The notes under the pieces are model-generated. The model was given only the letters and a program-made list of their open reading frames with translations. It searched no databases and had not been told where the DNA came from. A stretch of DNA of 64,000 nucleotides from Mitosporidium daphniae (lineage: Eukaryota; Microsporidia): NCBI RefSeq assembly GCF_000760515.2, contig NW_013546143.1, forward strand, positions 1 to 64,000, read 5' to 3'. The translations under genes were made by a program, and so were the position numbers. Positions 41,765 through 53,013 of this stretch are shown one piece after another. The number at the start of each line of letters is the position of its first letter. Position 1 is the stretch's first letter.

Positions 41765-43078
41765 TTAGTTTGGCGATCGGAAATATTCGGTTCGGAAAAA
41801 GCGTGGTTCAACCTCACAAGCTGGGGGGTTAGGGAGAGAAGAGGGTGATGCGATTTTCTGCATCGTTATGAGCCATCTGCTCCATGTGTTAAGCTTCTGC
41901 TCTGACTTGGCCACAAGCTTCATGCATGGGTGAGCTGGGACATCCAACTCGGCTCCACTGCTATCTTCGTCTGTCGAGGGAATCCAAAAAACAACTCTTC
42001 CACCCACAACCAATCGCACGGCAGAAAAATCAACCAAGTCTGCATATACTTGCGACGTAGGATATGGAGCGGTTTTAGGATAAACGGGTTTCATACAATC
42101 AGCAACTTTGGAAACCAATAAGGAACTCAGGGGTGTGATTTTCTTTGCCCCAGCACGGACTCCATATGGAGGATCTGTAATGATAGCATCGAAAATTTCC
42201 AAATCGCATCGAAGTGGATTTCTCGTAATGTCGCAAATGAAGGCTCCCAATATGTTTGAAGATACGTTATATTGCCTTGCATTTGATTTAATATCCGAGT
42301 GTCCTTTCCCTCGAATTTGCCGGCCATCAATGTCGCACCCCAGTGCTAGCCCTCCAAAATATGCTCCTGTTAAAAGAAAAGAGCCTGTCCCAACAAAGGG
42401 GTCAAAGAAAAAGGATCCTTTTTTGATCAAAGCCATATTGGACATGATAAGAGACAATTCTGCGTTCATCGATGTGATCCCTATATACGACCTCTTTTTT
42501 AGATCGAACACATCAACCAAATATCTGCTACTTTGAGCCATTAGTCTTCCAAACAGCCAAATCTCTGGATCAAAGTTCCATGTTTTCGAGGAAAGGCATC
42601 CAAAAACTACAAAAGTTTCATCAGGATCTTGTAACTTAATGGGACCTTTTAGGGGTAAAAATGAAAACCTGTTGATAATTGCCATCTGCTGTTCAGCTGA
42701 TAATGTAGATCCAAAGGTGTCAAATGTAAACTTGAACGAAGAAGTGGATAGGGGGGCCAACATTTCGCGAATCGTGCAAGATTTTTCAACATCAACTATA
42801 AGATCATCAACAGAGGAAGAATAACAGTAGTTCTGGTATAAATCCCGAATAAGAATAGACCGAGAAACTATCTGTTTCAGCACATCTAGCGGAATCCCGC
42901 CGATTGGAAGAAACGGGCAATATTCCAAAAAAGACAAATCGGACGGGATTTTCACAAGATCACTAACTTCAAATAGCTCTAAAAGTGAGAATAATTCTGG
43001 TAATCTAAAAGATAAATGCTGATGAGCAAATCGGAGTACAAAAGGATATTCGGGCGATAAAAAAAAATCATGATTCAT
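41765..43078 (-). CDS. TRM11: tRNA (guanine-10-N2) methyltransferase Trm11
   Basis: An intronless gene of 437 aa. I start at ATG 43078 because the longer frame upstream runs into the tRNA-Ser gene. The N-terminal THUMP-like part is followed by FVVFGCLSSKT, the methyltransferase motifs FFDPFVGTGSFLLTGAYFGG and GCDIDGRQIRGKG, and the catalytic DAIITDPPYGVRAGAKK. The C-terminal region ends in YFRSPN. With Trm112 it makes m2G10 in tRNAs. Stop is 30 bp from the convergent PRP46 stop; the tRNA starts 17 bp upstream of the ATG. Confidence 0.93.
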   Translation of the reverse strand: MNHDFFLSPEYPFVLRFAHQHLSFRLPELFSLLELFEVSDLVKIPSDLSFLEYCPFLPIGGIPLDVLKQIVSRSILIRDLYQNYCYSSSVDDLIVDVEKSCTIREMLAPLSTSSFKFTFDTFGSTLSAEQQMAIINRFSFLPLKGPIKLQDPDETFVVFGCLSSKTWNFDPEIWLFGRLMAQSSRYLVDVFDLKKRSYIGITSMNAELSLIMSNMALIKKGSFFFDPFVGTGSFLLTGAYFGGLALGCDIDGRQIRGKGHSDIKSNARQYNVSSNILGAFICDITRNPLRCDLEIFDAIITDPPYGVRAGAKKITPLSSLLVSKVADCMKPVYPKTAPYPTSQVYADLVDFSAVRLVVGGRVVFWIPSTDEDSSGAELDVPAHPCMKLVAKSEQKLNTWSRWLITMQKIASPSSLPNPPACEVEPRFFRTEYFRSPN

Positions 43079-43095
43079 TTCCAAAATTAAAAAAT

Positions 43096-43177
43096 CGACA
43101 CCTGTGAGATTCGAACTCACGCGCCCAAAGGGCACCAGCTTAGCAGGCTGGCGCGTTAACCACTCCGCCAAAGTGCC
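43096..43177 (-). tRNA. tRNA-Ser(GCU)
   Basis: 82 nt, no intron. Acceptor stem GGCACTT pairs with AGGTGTC (G-T pairs allowed); discriminator G. D-arm with GGCGGAGTGGTTAACGC; anticodon stem-loop CCAGC CTGCTAA GCTGG, giving anticodon GCT. Long variable arm (TGCCCTTTGGGCGC) typical of serine tRNAs; T-arm with GTTCGAATC. It decodes AGC/AGU. Confidence 0.97.
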
Positions 43178-43604
43178 TTGCTTCTGCTAAAAAAACAGTG
43201 TATATAAAATTGTTTTATACAAAACCATGGACAACAAGCTCCATCAAAGTTCCATGCCACTCAAAGTGTCTAAGCATGCGGCCATCAATACGATGTTATC
43301 CCAATTATCACTAATATTGTGGTTATTAAACGGGGTCCCTTATTTTTATCAAAATAAAGGATAATACTTAAACTATGGCCTCCAAGTGTGCTGAAAACCT
43401 TTGAATACACCATAAATTACAGATCTTCCGACAATCCTAACCCGACATACCGCTGATTTCCTTTTGTACGATTAAAAAGCACCTCAAAGACAAATTTAAA
43501 TCTTTCAAATTTTGCTGCAAACTGTATCTGTACTTTGAGAATGGGATGATAGCCGATAGTGCCATTATGATGAATTTAAATTGAAAAAATTTAGACCTGC
43601 ATTG
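43178..43604. other. spacer; one 45-aa ORF
   Basis: 427 bp between the tRNA and the peroxiredoxin. A short frame at 43227-43364 (+) would encode a 45-aa peptide with one hydrophobic stretch (SQLSLILWLLNGVPYF), possibly a tiny membrane protein. The right end holds the peroxiredoxin leader with GAATTTAAATTGAAAAAATT (43572-43591). Nothing else recognised. Confidence 0.35.
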
Positions 43605-44331
43605 ATGCCTTCTTTAATGCTTGGGGATAAATTCCCGGATTTTGAATGCCATACAACTGCAGGCGTTTTTTCGCTGCATGCTTGGGCCGAACAAAAACGG
43701 ACTTTATGTCCTAAAGACCCATGGATTTTGTTTTTCAGTCATCCAGCCGATTTCAGTATTTCCGATTTCTCTTATCACTTTAGCGCCCGTTTGCACGACC
43801 GAAATCTCGCAGCTGATGAAAGAACAAGCGAAATTGGAAGCCTTGAACCTATACCCTATAGGGCTTTCGGTTGACGATCTTGAATTTCATTTGAAGTGGA
43901 GGGAACATTTATCGATTTTTTCGGGACTAAGCGCTACAGATGTGCCACCCATCATTGCCGATCCCAACGGGAAAATCGCGTCATTGTTGGGGATGTTAGA
44001 TTCTTATGACCACGACCCTTCCAATGTGATTAATGGGATTCCTTTGACCGTCAGGAGTGTGTTTGTTCTTGACCATCGCATGTCAGTTAGAGCTATCTGG
44101 ACATATCCGGCTTCAGTTGGCAGACTTTGGTCCGAGATTTTCCGTGTCGTAGAGGCCTTGCAGCTATCTGAAAAATACCCAATTGCCACGCCTGAATCTT
44201 GGACTCCAAACTCTGCTGTCCTTATTAGGGCCAACATCAGCACTGAAGATGCCATGCCCCTCTTGCCAAAGGACACCAAAGTTTCGGTCCCCTTTTCCGA
44301 CATCCCGTACGTTCGCTTTGCTAAGCTGTGA
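43605..44331 (+). CDS. 1-Cys peroxiredoxin (Prx6 type)
   Basis: Exons 43605-43755 and 43784-44331 (28-nt intron) give 232 aa. LGDKFPDFECHTTAG, FFSHPADFTPVCTTEI with the single peroxidatic Cys, LSVDDLEFHLKW, LLGMLDSYDHD, GIPLTVRSVFVLD and YPASVGRLWSEIFRVVEALQL. The C-terminal Prx6-type extension is present. It reduces hydroperoxides. No clear mitochondrial presequence. The intron lies just before the active-site codon block. Confidence 0.95.
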
Positions 44332-44679
44332 TAATCTGGGCAAACTTTCTTATTTATGAATAAACCCATCTGCCAGAAGTCGTCGTAATTACGGCACTGA
44401 GGAATATGCAGCATGATCACCACGATGGCACTGGAGGTTTGAGGGTTCCCTTTGCACGTTGGAGTTGATTGCATGCGTTGAAATAGTCGGATGCGATTTT
44501 ATGCTTATGCTAGTGATGCGTGACCCTTGGTGGCAATCTTTCCCTATTGGGCAGCAATGCAGAAATCAGAACGGCCGTACACATTTTCATGCATTACCCT
44601 ATTGCATGTAAATTGTCTTCACCACTAAAATGGGCAAATTCAAATTTGCGCCAATTTTTACCCGCTATTTAAGTACCAT
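44332..44679. other. no gene recognised
   Basis: 348 bp between the peroxiredoxin stop and the CDK1 ATG. An open frame on the minus strand continues into the peroxiredoxin antisense and looks spurious. The right end is AT-rich with CAAATTCAAATTTGCG near 44638-44653, likely the CDK1 leader. Confidence 0.4.
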
Positions 44680-45852
<1,173 letters not shown>

Positions 45853-45875
45853 AAACAAACAATAAATAACGTCGA

Positions 45876-46337
45876 TTATTTATTTTTCTTTACTTGGCGA
45901 AGAAGCGATCTAAACTCGGTTTTTGATTTCGGATTGATGTTCCTATCTTTCCATGTGCTTTTCCGCAGTTTGACAGGCCTACTTCCAATGTATTTGCCTA
46001 CGCAATTATATAGCGAGCCAATGTACCATTCATTTCCTTCATGGCGCTGATAAAATCATCAACTTTGGCGAAAGAGACAAAACCGTAGCCCCTTGACTTT
46101 CCCGTTCGTTTTTCTCGGATCACACGAGCCTTAGAAAAAGAAGAATACCGAGAAAAGGCCTTCTCCAAATGCTCATCACCGACCTCGACCCCAAGGTCTC
46201 CGCAAAATATCCTAAAGTCATCTAAACAAATAAGCGATGCCATTTATACTTGGATCCCAATCTGAAAGCGTCTCATCAACCCAAACCTCGCCACCGGCTT
46301 TTCGTAACGGCTTGGTCTCGCTTTTTGGCAAATTCAT
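45876..46337 (-). CDS. RBM42-like single-RRM protein
   Basis: Exons (sense order) 46337-46250, 46221-46027 and 45997-45876 give 134 aa; introns are 28 and 29 nt. EVWVDETLSDWDPNDFRIFC, GDLGVEVGDEHLEKAFSRY, ARVIREKRTGKSRGYGFVSF (RNP1 KSRGYGFVSF) and MNGKYIGSRPVKLRKSTWKD are the RBM42 C-terminal RRM module almost intact. The long N-terminal region of animal RBM42 is absent. RBM42 is linked to spliceosomes and hnRNP K. Stop is 23 bp from the convergent CDK1 stop. Confidence 0.92.
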
Positions 46338-46459
46338 GGATTTAAAATGTTTGAAGAATGTAAATTCAACTTTCACGCCAATTTATTAGCGAAGCTACCT
46401 GCGTGCCAATTGGATGTTGCGACGACACCTGAACGCGTGGACCCAACCGGTGTGTTCAA

Positions 46460-46982
46460 TTAGATGCTCTGGCTTTTGCCGCCGCCGCCGCCGCTTGCTA
46501 GCCGCTTAAAACGAGGATTCATGGTGGACGATGATATTACATGGTAATCCTTCAGCTTTGACAGCGATTGGGAAAAGTCTACATGGATCCTTCGATCGTC
46601 AATTAACACATTTTCCATCTTTTTGTACGCCTCTTCACATGACTCTTTGGATTCATACTCAATAAAGGCATATTGCAGGCTTTGGCCAGTCCTTGGGTTC
46701 CTTATTATCTCCAGACTATCGAACAGATCAGCATAACGCCTACCTTTTAATTGGGCCAAACCTCGAGAATATCAGTTCGAGGTCTTCATCTTCCGTGACA
46801 GGGTTAAGTTTACATACAAACAGAACATTTTCTGGCGGCGCCAAATTTGCAGACGGAACGTCTCCCAAGATTTCCAACGTCACCGCACGCGACGAGGCAT
46901 CTCGCGCTCGTCGCGCAGCCTCTATTGCCGCATCCAGCTCGGCGTCCGATAATTTGGAATAGTCTTTCCGTAATTTAGACAT
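46460..46982 (-). CDS. PPIL4/Cyp6-type RRM protein lacking the cyclophilin domain
   Basis: Exons (sense order) 46982-46744 and 46715-46460 (28-nt intron) give 164 aa. [60 protein letters not shown] and [20 protein letters not shown] match the linker and RRM of PPIL4 nearly residue for residue. However, the protein starts only about 40 residues before this, so the N-terminal cyclophilin domain of PPIL4/Cyp6 is missing, and upstream DNA belongs to divergent KTI12. The short Gly-rich end (ASGGGGGKS) replaces the RS tail. Probably a spliceosome-associated factor without isomerase activity. Confidence 0.88.
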
Positions 46983-47017
46983 CAAATTAAAATTTTCAAT
47001 TTTCCAGTTTGTTTACC
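46983..47017. promoter_or_regulatory. 35-bp AT-rich divergent promoter, PPIL4-like/KTI12
   Basis: The entire spacer between two start codons, beginning CAAATTAAAATTTTCAATTT. It carries the same AAATT-type element seen at other divergent pairs. A TTTCCAG acceptor-like stretch precedes the KTI12 ATG, but no upstream exon fits in the space. Confidence 0.5.
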
Positions 47018-47919
47018 ATGGCGCTCGTATGCCTTACTGGATATCCATGCTCCGGTAAAACCACCCGGGCCAAAGAAATAGAAGGCCTGCTTTTCAATTC
47101 AGAGCAAATAAAGGCGAATAACATGTCCGTTCGTTTATTGTCCGAATCAGATTTTGGATACAACCCAGAGTCTACTCCATTAGGTATGTGGCTTTATCCC
47201 AATTTTGAGACTTTAGATCGGAAAAATCTGTTCGGGAATCTCTTTTGTCTGCTATTGAACAAAGGCTTACAAAAAACACGATTGTAATCGTTGATTCTAG
47301 TAATGAACTGAAAAGCATGCGATACCAAATGTCTTGTTCCGCAAAAACAATGGGCGTTCCCCATTTAGTGGTAACCTGTACTTATTGATTATCCAAGATC
47401 CAAATATCAACATCTGAGGCCAATTGTAGCGTTTGGAATGTCAAAAGACGATCCGAATCGCTCCCATCTTATGCTGATTCCATCTTTAAAGAATTAATTA
47501 ATCGCTACGAATTTCCAAACCCCGCCGTGCGATGGGATTCTCCCCTTTGGATTGTGAATCCCCAAGATGCATTTCCTATTTCTGAGATTCTTGCTGCTAT
47601 ATTGGATGCAAGGAAAAATACTAGCAAAAAGCCGCATGCACCCACTCAGCCGGTACTTGTTTGCTGCATTTATTCTTAGAAATTGCGTCAATCTGGATCG
47701 TACCTGCAATCAGTTGATATAATTATCAACACTTCGGTCCAAGAATTAGAAGAGGCGTTTAATAGAAACGAAAAAGAACGCATCCTGCCATCTGTCCTGC
47801 AACGAAAGAAAAAAGAATTTCTGCACCAAATTAAGTTAAATCCCATCCCATTGGATTCAAATGGAAATGGTTCTGATTCCAAGGTAAAATCGGCCTTTCT
47901 CGATTACGTTTATTTATGA
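47018..47919 (+). CDS. KTI12: Elongator-associated ATPase Kti12
   Basis: Exons 47018-47183, 47210-47370, 47398-47652 and 47680-47919 give 273 aa; introns are 26, 27 and 27 nt. P-loop LTGYPCSGKTTRA at the N-terminus, EKSVRESLLSAIEQRL, the Walker-B-like TIVIVDSSNELKSMRYQMSC, then INRYEFPNPAVRWDSPLWIV, typical of Kti12/PSTK-like kinases. Kti12 supports Elongator in forming wobble-uridine side chains, the same anticodon position that Ncs2 thiolates. Only 35 bp separate it from the divergent PPIL4-like gene. Confidence 0.9.
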
Positions 47920-48666
47920 AATACTTACAATATAATAAATGGTTGGTCCAGGTGTGGGAATATTCTCCCACATAGCCCACCACAAACCCTAGCCCTAATC
48001 GTTAATTTCGTATTTTAAATTCAATTCTTTAATTAAGGGCAGACAGATACACAGTAATGCTGATCAAAAAATAGGACGGCTGATAATTAAATTTATTTGA
48101 AATTGTTGATTGGATCAGTAATCATTGAACGGGCCCCAAATTCTCATTAGAAGAAATGTTTTCAGAAAACCGCTCACTTCAATAAACATTCAAACATTCG
48201 GATTTCCGATCGTTTTGATTACCATTTTTGTTCTCCCATCAATATATGATGATACCGCAGAGAATGGCGTACAATAGACATCAATATATAGACTCCACTC
48301 GCTCGATTGGATCCGCTCCTTATTTGCCAAGAACATGATCAAGATCCATATCTTAATTTCCTGCGAGGCGTCGCACATCATAGAGACACGCCAATTTTGA
48401 TGTGCTGTATTTTAGTTGCATTTCAATCCGTTGTGCCGATTCTATATCCTTATTTTTAGGGGATTGTCTTTTATTCAAGTGAAAGATCATTTGAAATTCT
48501 AAAAGGTATGCCACTTTGGAACGTTCATGAGTGGTTAGCTCAATATTTGCTGGCGAAGCGTATAAAAACTTTAGGATACTTATTGCGATTTCCCCAGTTG
48601 CTTTAAGTATTTGTTTGGTCTATAACCCTTTATGAAGGATGATATAAAAGTTCGGAGTGCATCCTT

Positions 48667-49113
48667 ATGCCTTTTGGATTTATCTCGCATGTTTTTACGT
48701 CTTCACATTGTCGAGGTGAGATTTGCGGTCCTCTTTATGGATATCAAGTCCAAATAATTCTTTGTCAAAATGAAATTGCCTGTCTATTTGTTTTTAGCAT
48801 TTTCGCGGGATCTTCCATTAATTACTTTGGCTATTACGACAATGAAGTTAAAGGTAAACATCGAGCTTTTCAACTCGATAAAAATGGGCACTCCAATTTT
48901 TTCAACACTAACCAAGGTAAAAGGGAAAGTACAAATGAAGGCATCACTGCACCTCCGTTCTTATTTTTAGCCACTAGCCATAGTCTTTCCCCTTTTTTGC
49001 CCTTACTCAAAGGAAATAATGACGAGAAACATCATCCACAAACATCACCCAGAAACATCACCCACAAACATCACCCAGAAACATCATCCACATCCAATGG
49101 TGGTGAAACCTGA
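48667..49113 (+). CDS. hypothetical ORF (148 aa) ending in 13-nt repeats
   Basis: ATG 48667 to TGA 49111-49113. The body has no recognised motif; the C-terminus is encoded by the 13-nt repeat array (KHHPQTSPRNITHKHH...). Parts look like translated non-coding AT-rich DNA. Low confidence. Confidence 0.25.
   Translation: MPFGFISHVFTSSHCRGEICGPLYGYQVQIILCQNEIACLFVFSIFAGSSINYFGYYDNEVKGKHRAFQLDKNGHSNFFNTNQGKRESTNEGITAPPFLFLATSHSLSPFLPLLKGNNDEKHHPQTSPRNITHKHHPETSSTSNGGET
49027..49091 (+). repeat. five 13-nt tandem repeats
   Basis: Units AAACATCAYCCAS at 49027-49039, 49040-49052, 49053-49065, 49066-49078 and 49079-49091. The last base of the unit alternates C, G, C, G, C, giving a 26-nt higher-order period. 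Because 13 is not a multiple of three, the repeat would read in all frames if translated. Confidence 0.9.
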
Positions 49114-49656
49114 ATTTTTATTGGATCGAAATTCTCTGGATCTTATAGGGATACTACTCTTGATTCTTTTACCATAGACGCTTAATAAATTCATACATCG
49201 CCAAATGATATCCATCACGGCATCGATGCAACGAGCATCGTCACACTCTTGATTTTTACTAGAGCGAATGCTGGGTATATCCACCCCCATTTTCATTGAT
49301 ATGACACAATTTTTTTCAAGCGAAATGTTGCTGCATCTGCTTCACATATCGTTACTGGACATAAACCGTTTACCGCGACGATGCTACACATGCCACCGCC
49401 TCCTTAGCCTTATGGGCTTTCATCTGTGTACTGGAGTTAGAATGTTGTTCTTTTCCTCGCTTCTCGTCAAAGATTTACCAGATTCTTTATGACATCAAAA
49501 ACGCGATTTCTGAAAGCCGTAAAAAATTTCTCAAAAATTTCGTACTAATATTTTTCCCGATTTAAGTGCAGGCTCCAAATTAACTCTGGTGGCCCAACCC
49601 TAAATTAAATGCAATACAGCATTTCAAAATCTGCAATTTTTATCATTGCAAGTTTA

Positions 49657-50020
49657 ATGTCAGACCCATCATCGACGGGAAATGTATTCTGTATTGGTTT
49701 ACCGTAGACTGCGTTCTGTAGAGCCGCAGAGGAGGTCAAAAACTTGCAGAAAAAGCCTTCAGATAGCGATCTTTTAAAGATATATGCTCTTTATAAGCAA
49801 GGGATAGAAGGCGATAACACTACAGGTAGGAAATATGCAAATATTAACTCTCAGCTAAGCCTTCGTTTTATGATTTTAAAAACGTTGCAAAGTGGAATGC
49901 TTGGTCTGAGCTAAGAGGTTTTCATGGTTATGGCTAAATCAAATTGTAGAACTGTCAAAGGAGGACGCACAAAAAAAATACATTGCACTTGTGGATTCGC
50001 TTAAGACGGCTCCCCAATAA
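49657..50020 (+). CDS. ACB1: acyl-CoA-binding protein
   Basis: Exons 49657-49683, 49708-49825, 49855-49917 and 49950-50020 give 92 aa; introns are 24, 29 and 32 nt (the second with TTAAC). [60 protein letters not shown] and [18 protein letters not shown] are the complete four-helix ACBP fold, with the K-WNAW ligand contacts. It buffers and delivers long-chain acyl-CoA. The exons are so short that no reading frame over 60 codons exists; the gene is visible only after splicing. Confidence 0.95.
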
Positions 50021-50094
50021 AGGATACCCAAAATTTCAGGCAATTTAAGTGGCACTAAAATTTAAATGGACGTGCAATCTATTTTCATTTGTTT

Positions 50095-52217
50095 ATGGTT
50101 CAATTCGACAATCTGAAGGTGCGATCTATTGGCATAAATGGTTACTAGGATGAGCTGAAACGCCGTGAACATATAGTCCAGAACGAGTTGGACCTTTTAA
50201 GGGACATTAAAGAGTTTTTCAAGGACTATTGCTCACTGGAAAGGGATCATGTGAAAAACCTTGATACGCTTGTAAAGAAACATTCCACTCGCATTGACCA
50301 AAGAAAGGCGTATGATTCTGCTTCAGAGTTTTGTCCCATTTTTGATTCTATAGATCTTGGTTTTCGGTGTGGCGTTTTATCATAGCCGAGCTATTGTCCA
50401 CCGCTAAAGAGATGCAAAAGGCTTTGGAGGATGAGATAAACCCCACTTTCGAATCTATTAAAAGATTTCACAAACAGCAGGACGATCTTTTCCGAAAATT
50501 TACTCAATTTCAACACGACTTGATCGGCCTTTGCGAAAAGCAAATTGCGGATTGCGACAAGGTCTGTGATCGACGTTCTTATGATTGTAGAATAGAACAA
50601 GATATATAGACTCGTATCTTTCGCTGAACAAGGCCGAAAATTCGACTGGAGAGCCCTCTGTCAAAATGGAAAAGGTATGCCCCACCTCCCCATGTATGTT
50701 TATGTGTAGAAAATACAGGATCTCGCCTACGACTCGCAACTTAAGAAAATAAATTATGTCTTGGGAAATTCGGCAGCAAATGCATCGCTCCAGTTCTTGG
50801 TGAAGACGTATCTGCCTGAGATTGAAGAGGTTCGTTTTAATCCATCTGATAGCAGTGGATCTCGGAGGGCATCGACGTAAGGATTCTGAAAATGCAGAGC
50901 CTGTGGATCACCATTTCCGAAGCATTGGCTTGCTCATCGAAGAAATCGGTAGAATGCTGGGCAAAGATTAGCGAAAAGTGCAACGCCATGAAGCTGGTCA
51001 AGGAAACCGACTACTCTGTCCTGGATATGGAAATGGATTCCAAACTTACATTTGTAAATAACTATGACCCGACGGACTCGGTATTTTGGTCTTTGTAACG
51101 CTCAGGAGCTTCTTTCCACACAAGTTGACATCCGGCCATATTTGATGAACTTGTACTCTCAAGTGCTACCAAAGTTGCAAGAATCGCAGGAGTCGCTGCA
51201 GAATCGACAAAAGGAGATCCAGGGCCTCAATGCCCTGAAAGCTGCCTATAAGAGCGGCGCAACCAAAAGCTCCGATTATGACCAAATATACTTGGTAATT
51301 TCGTTCGCATATGATGACACCTTAGTCATGGTTTGATATCAAAAGGCAGTACCTGTCCAATATTATGTCCATTTCGGCCAACGAAAACCAAATAGATCAC
51401 CTAAAGAGTTACCTGGGAAATGGTAGGATCGGTCTTTTCACGTTTATTGATTGCTAGCTTCTCTTGATCAGGGGAAAGCACATCTTTTTAAAGCATCGTC
51501 ATTTGCCTCTTCTGCCCAATGTAACTTTTGCCTGAGCTCGATTTGGGGACTGTCCAGGAGCACTGGATACATTTGCGAAGGTAAGAATGGCCTTTCATTT
51601 TGCCAAAGACTGTGGATATGTGTGCCATTTTAAATGTCAACCAAAGATTCTCGATTATTGCGGCCGAGTTACCAACTCCTCCATCACATCGAATTCCTCT
51701 TCAAAGAAAAAGCTGGGCTCCACCGCCCATTTTCCAGTCAACACTAATGAGCTAAATTCCTACCATGACCTCAAGGGTAAGGCGGTGAAGGCAAAATTTG
51801 CATTTGCCTCCGATGACCCCGAAGAAGTTTCCATTTCACTTTCAGATGTGCTGCTCATTGTTGATGGGGTTTTAGATAACGGATGGATCAAGGTTCCCTT
51901 GCAGCCTCGTTGACTTTAGGTTTCAAGAATGTCCGACAATGTGACCGGCTTCGTCCCATTCAATTACTTGGATGTATACAAGGAATTTCCTATTCTGGAA
52001 ACTGGTATTGGAAAAATAGCCGAGTCATTTCTACTAGTCAAAGCCATGTACTCCTATAGTCCTGTGGAAGCAGACGAATTGTCCTTTCTCATTGGGGACC
52101 AGATCCAGGTGCTCGAAAAGTTTGACGATGGCTGGTGGCTTGGTAATTCTTTGGCTTCTTTTCATAGGTCGCTGCAACGACTGTCAGGGCGTGTTTCCCT
52201 CAAACTATGTGGCATAA
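50095..52217 (+). CDS. BZZ1: Bzz1-like F-BAR / C1 / double-SH3 protein
   Basis: Twelve exons: 50095-50118, 50149-50359, 50386-50561, 50591-50674, 50710-50829, 50856-51080, 51106-51294, 51326-51422, 51458-51580, 51609-51892, 51920-52142 and 52168-52217; 601 aa. The N-terminal F-BAR coiled region is DLLRDIKEFFKDYCSLERDH. A C1 zinc domain follows (HLFKASSF...CNFCLSS...GYICEDCGYVCHFKCQPKI...C). Then a first SH3 (AKFAFASDDPEEVSISL...GWIKV, GFVPFNYL) and a second SH3 (VKAMYSYSPVEADELSFLIG, GWWLG, GVFPSNYVA). It links curved endocytic membranes to WASP/Las17 and actin. The eleven introns are 25-35 nt. Confidence 0.92.
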
Positions 52218-52255
52218 TCATTTTAGACTAAAAAATAAAATTTATTGAACTCGCG

Positions 52256-52941
52256 TTACACCACCAGTCGGTAAGTAACGTAGCGGCCTGCTGTCTCGGA
52301 GGTGCGAATAATTTTAATAACTTGGCCCCTTCTAAACCCATAGTATCTTGAGACCGGGTCCGAAGACAAGATGCGAGGGAGCTGGGTATCTTTGAGGCGG
52401 CTGGACGTTAAAATAATCAGGCTTACTATTTGTCCAAAAGCTCTTTTCTTTCGTCATCGTTGAGAAGAATATGAGGGGGAACCAATTGATGCTCAGTAAT
52501 GTTTACAAGGAGCTCTGTCTCTTTAAACTGCTCGAGAATGTATTTGGGCGCCATTTGCTGCATCACCTTTTCGGCAGAGGGCGTCAGCGAATTTCTGTAA
52601 ATGATGATGGCCTTGAAGACACCCTGTTCAACCATCTTTTCGCAATATATGCGGATCGGCTTTACACCAACAGAAAGGTCGTCTGGGAAAAAGATAAACA
52701 GTTGATCCGATGAATTCTCTTTTTTTTGCACCAAAAATGTCAAGGCCGAACGGCTAAAGTAAGTAAACAGCTTCAATGCATACTCTGTGACGATCCCTCC
52801 ACGGCCAAAGGTGTGTGTGAAATCTTGTAAAGACATGTCCAACTCGGATTGGCTTACTATGTATCCCCTGTCATGGACCATATGGTGGATCGTTTTATGA
52901 ACCCTCCAAAGCTTTGCAGTTTCCCTTTCCGATTGATCCAT
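52256..52941 (-). CDS. RPB5: RNA polymerase subunit Rpb5
   Basis: Exons (sense order) 52941-52427 and 52400-52256 (26-nt intron with TTTAAC) give 219 aa. The N-terminal jaw is [20 protein letters not shown]. The assembly domain is [29 protein letters not shown] then [29 protein letters not shown], ending [13 protein letters not shown]. It is shared by RNA polymerases I, II and III. A spacer of 72 bp with GAAAATGAAAGT-type repeats separates it from divergent IBA57. Confidence 0.97.
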
Positions 52942-53013
52942 TTTAAAAAAGAAAATGAAAGTGAAAATGAAAAACAAAACCAAAGTGAAAATAAAAGTTT
53001 AAATTATTGTTTG

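Larger units (their letters stand above)
47920..49656. other. gene-poor AT-rich stretch with unresolved open blocks
   Basis: 1.7 kb, the largest gap in the window. Open blocks at about 48120-48270 and 48291-48605 (+) could be exons: the second reads QDPYLNFL and, after a possible 45-nt intron, GIVFYSSERSFEIL. This recalls the QDPYL...GIWFY core of the decapping factor Dcp1, but I could not build a start or a full gene. A 63-codon frame on the minus strand (48190-48381) competes. A perfect 7-bp hairpin sits at 47953-47972. Nothing recognised between 49130 and 49650. Confidence 0.35.

Noticed and set aside
43079-43171. N-terminal extension of TRM11 by 31 codons
   Set aside because: The frame is open, but the added codons are the antisense reading of the tRNA-Ser(GCU) gene; ATG 43078 gives a normal protein.
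48190-48381. 63-codon minus-strand gene
   Set aside because: It starts with ATG but competes with open blocks on the plus strand and has no recognisable motif; left inside the unresolved region.
49027-49091. CRISPR-like array
   Set aside because: The 13-nt units abut without unique spacers, so it is a simple tandem repeat; the genome is eukaryotic.
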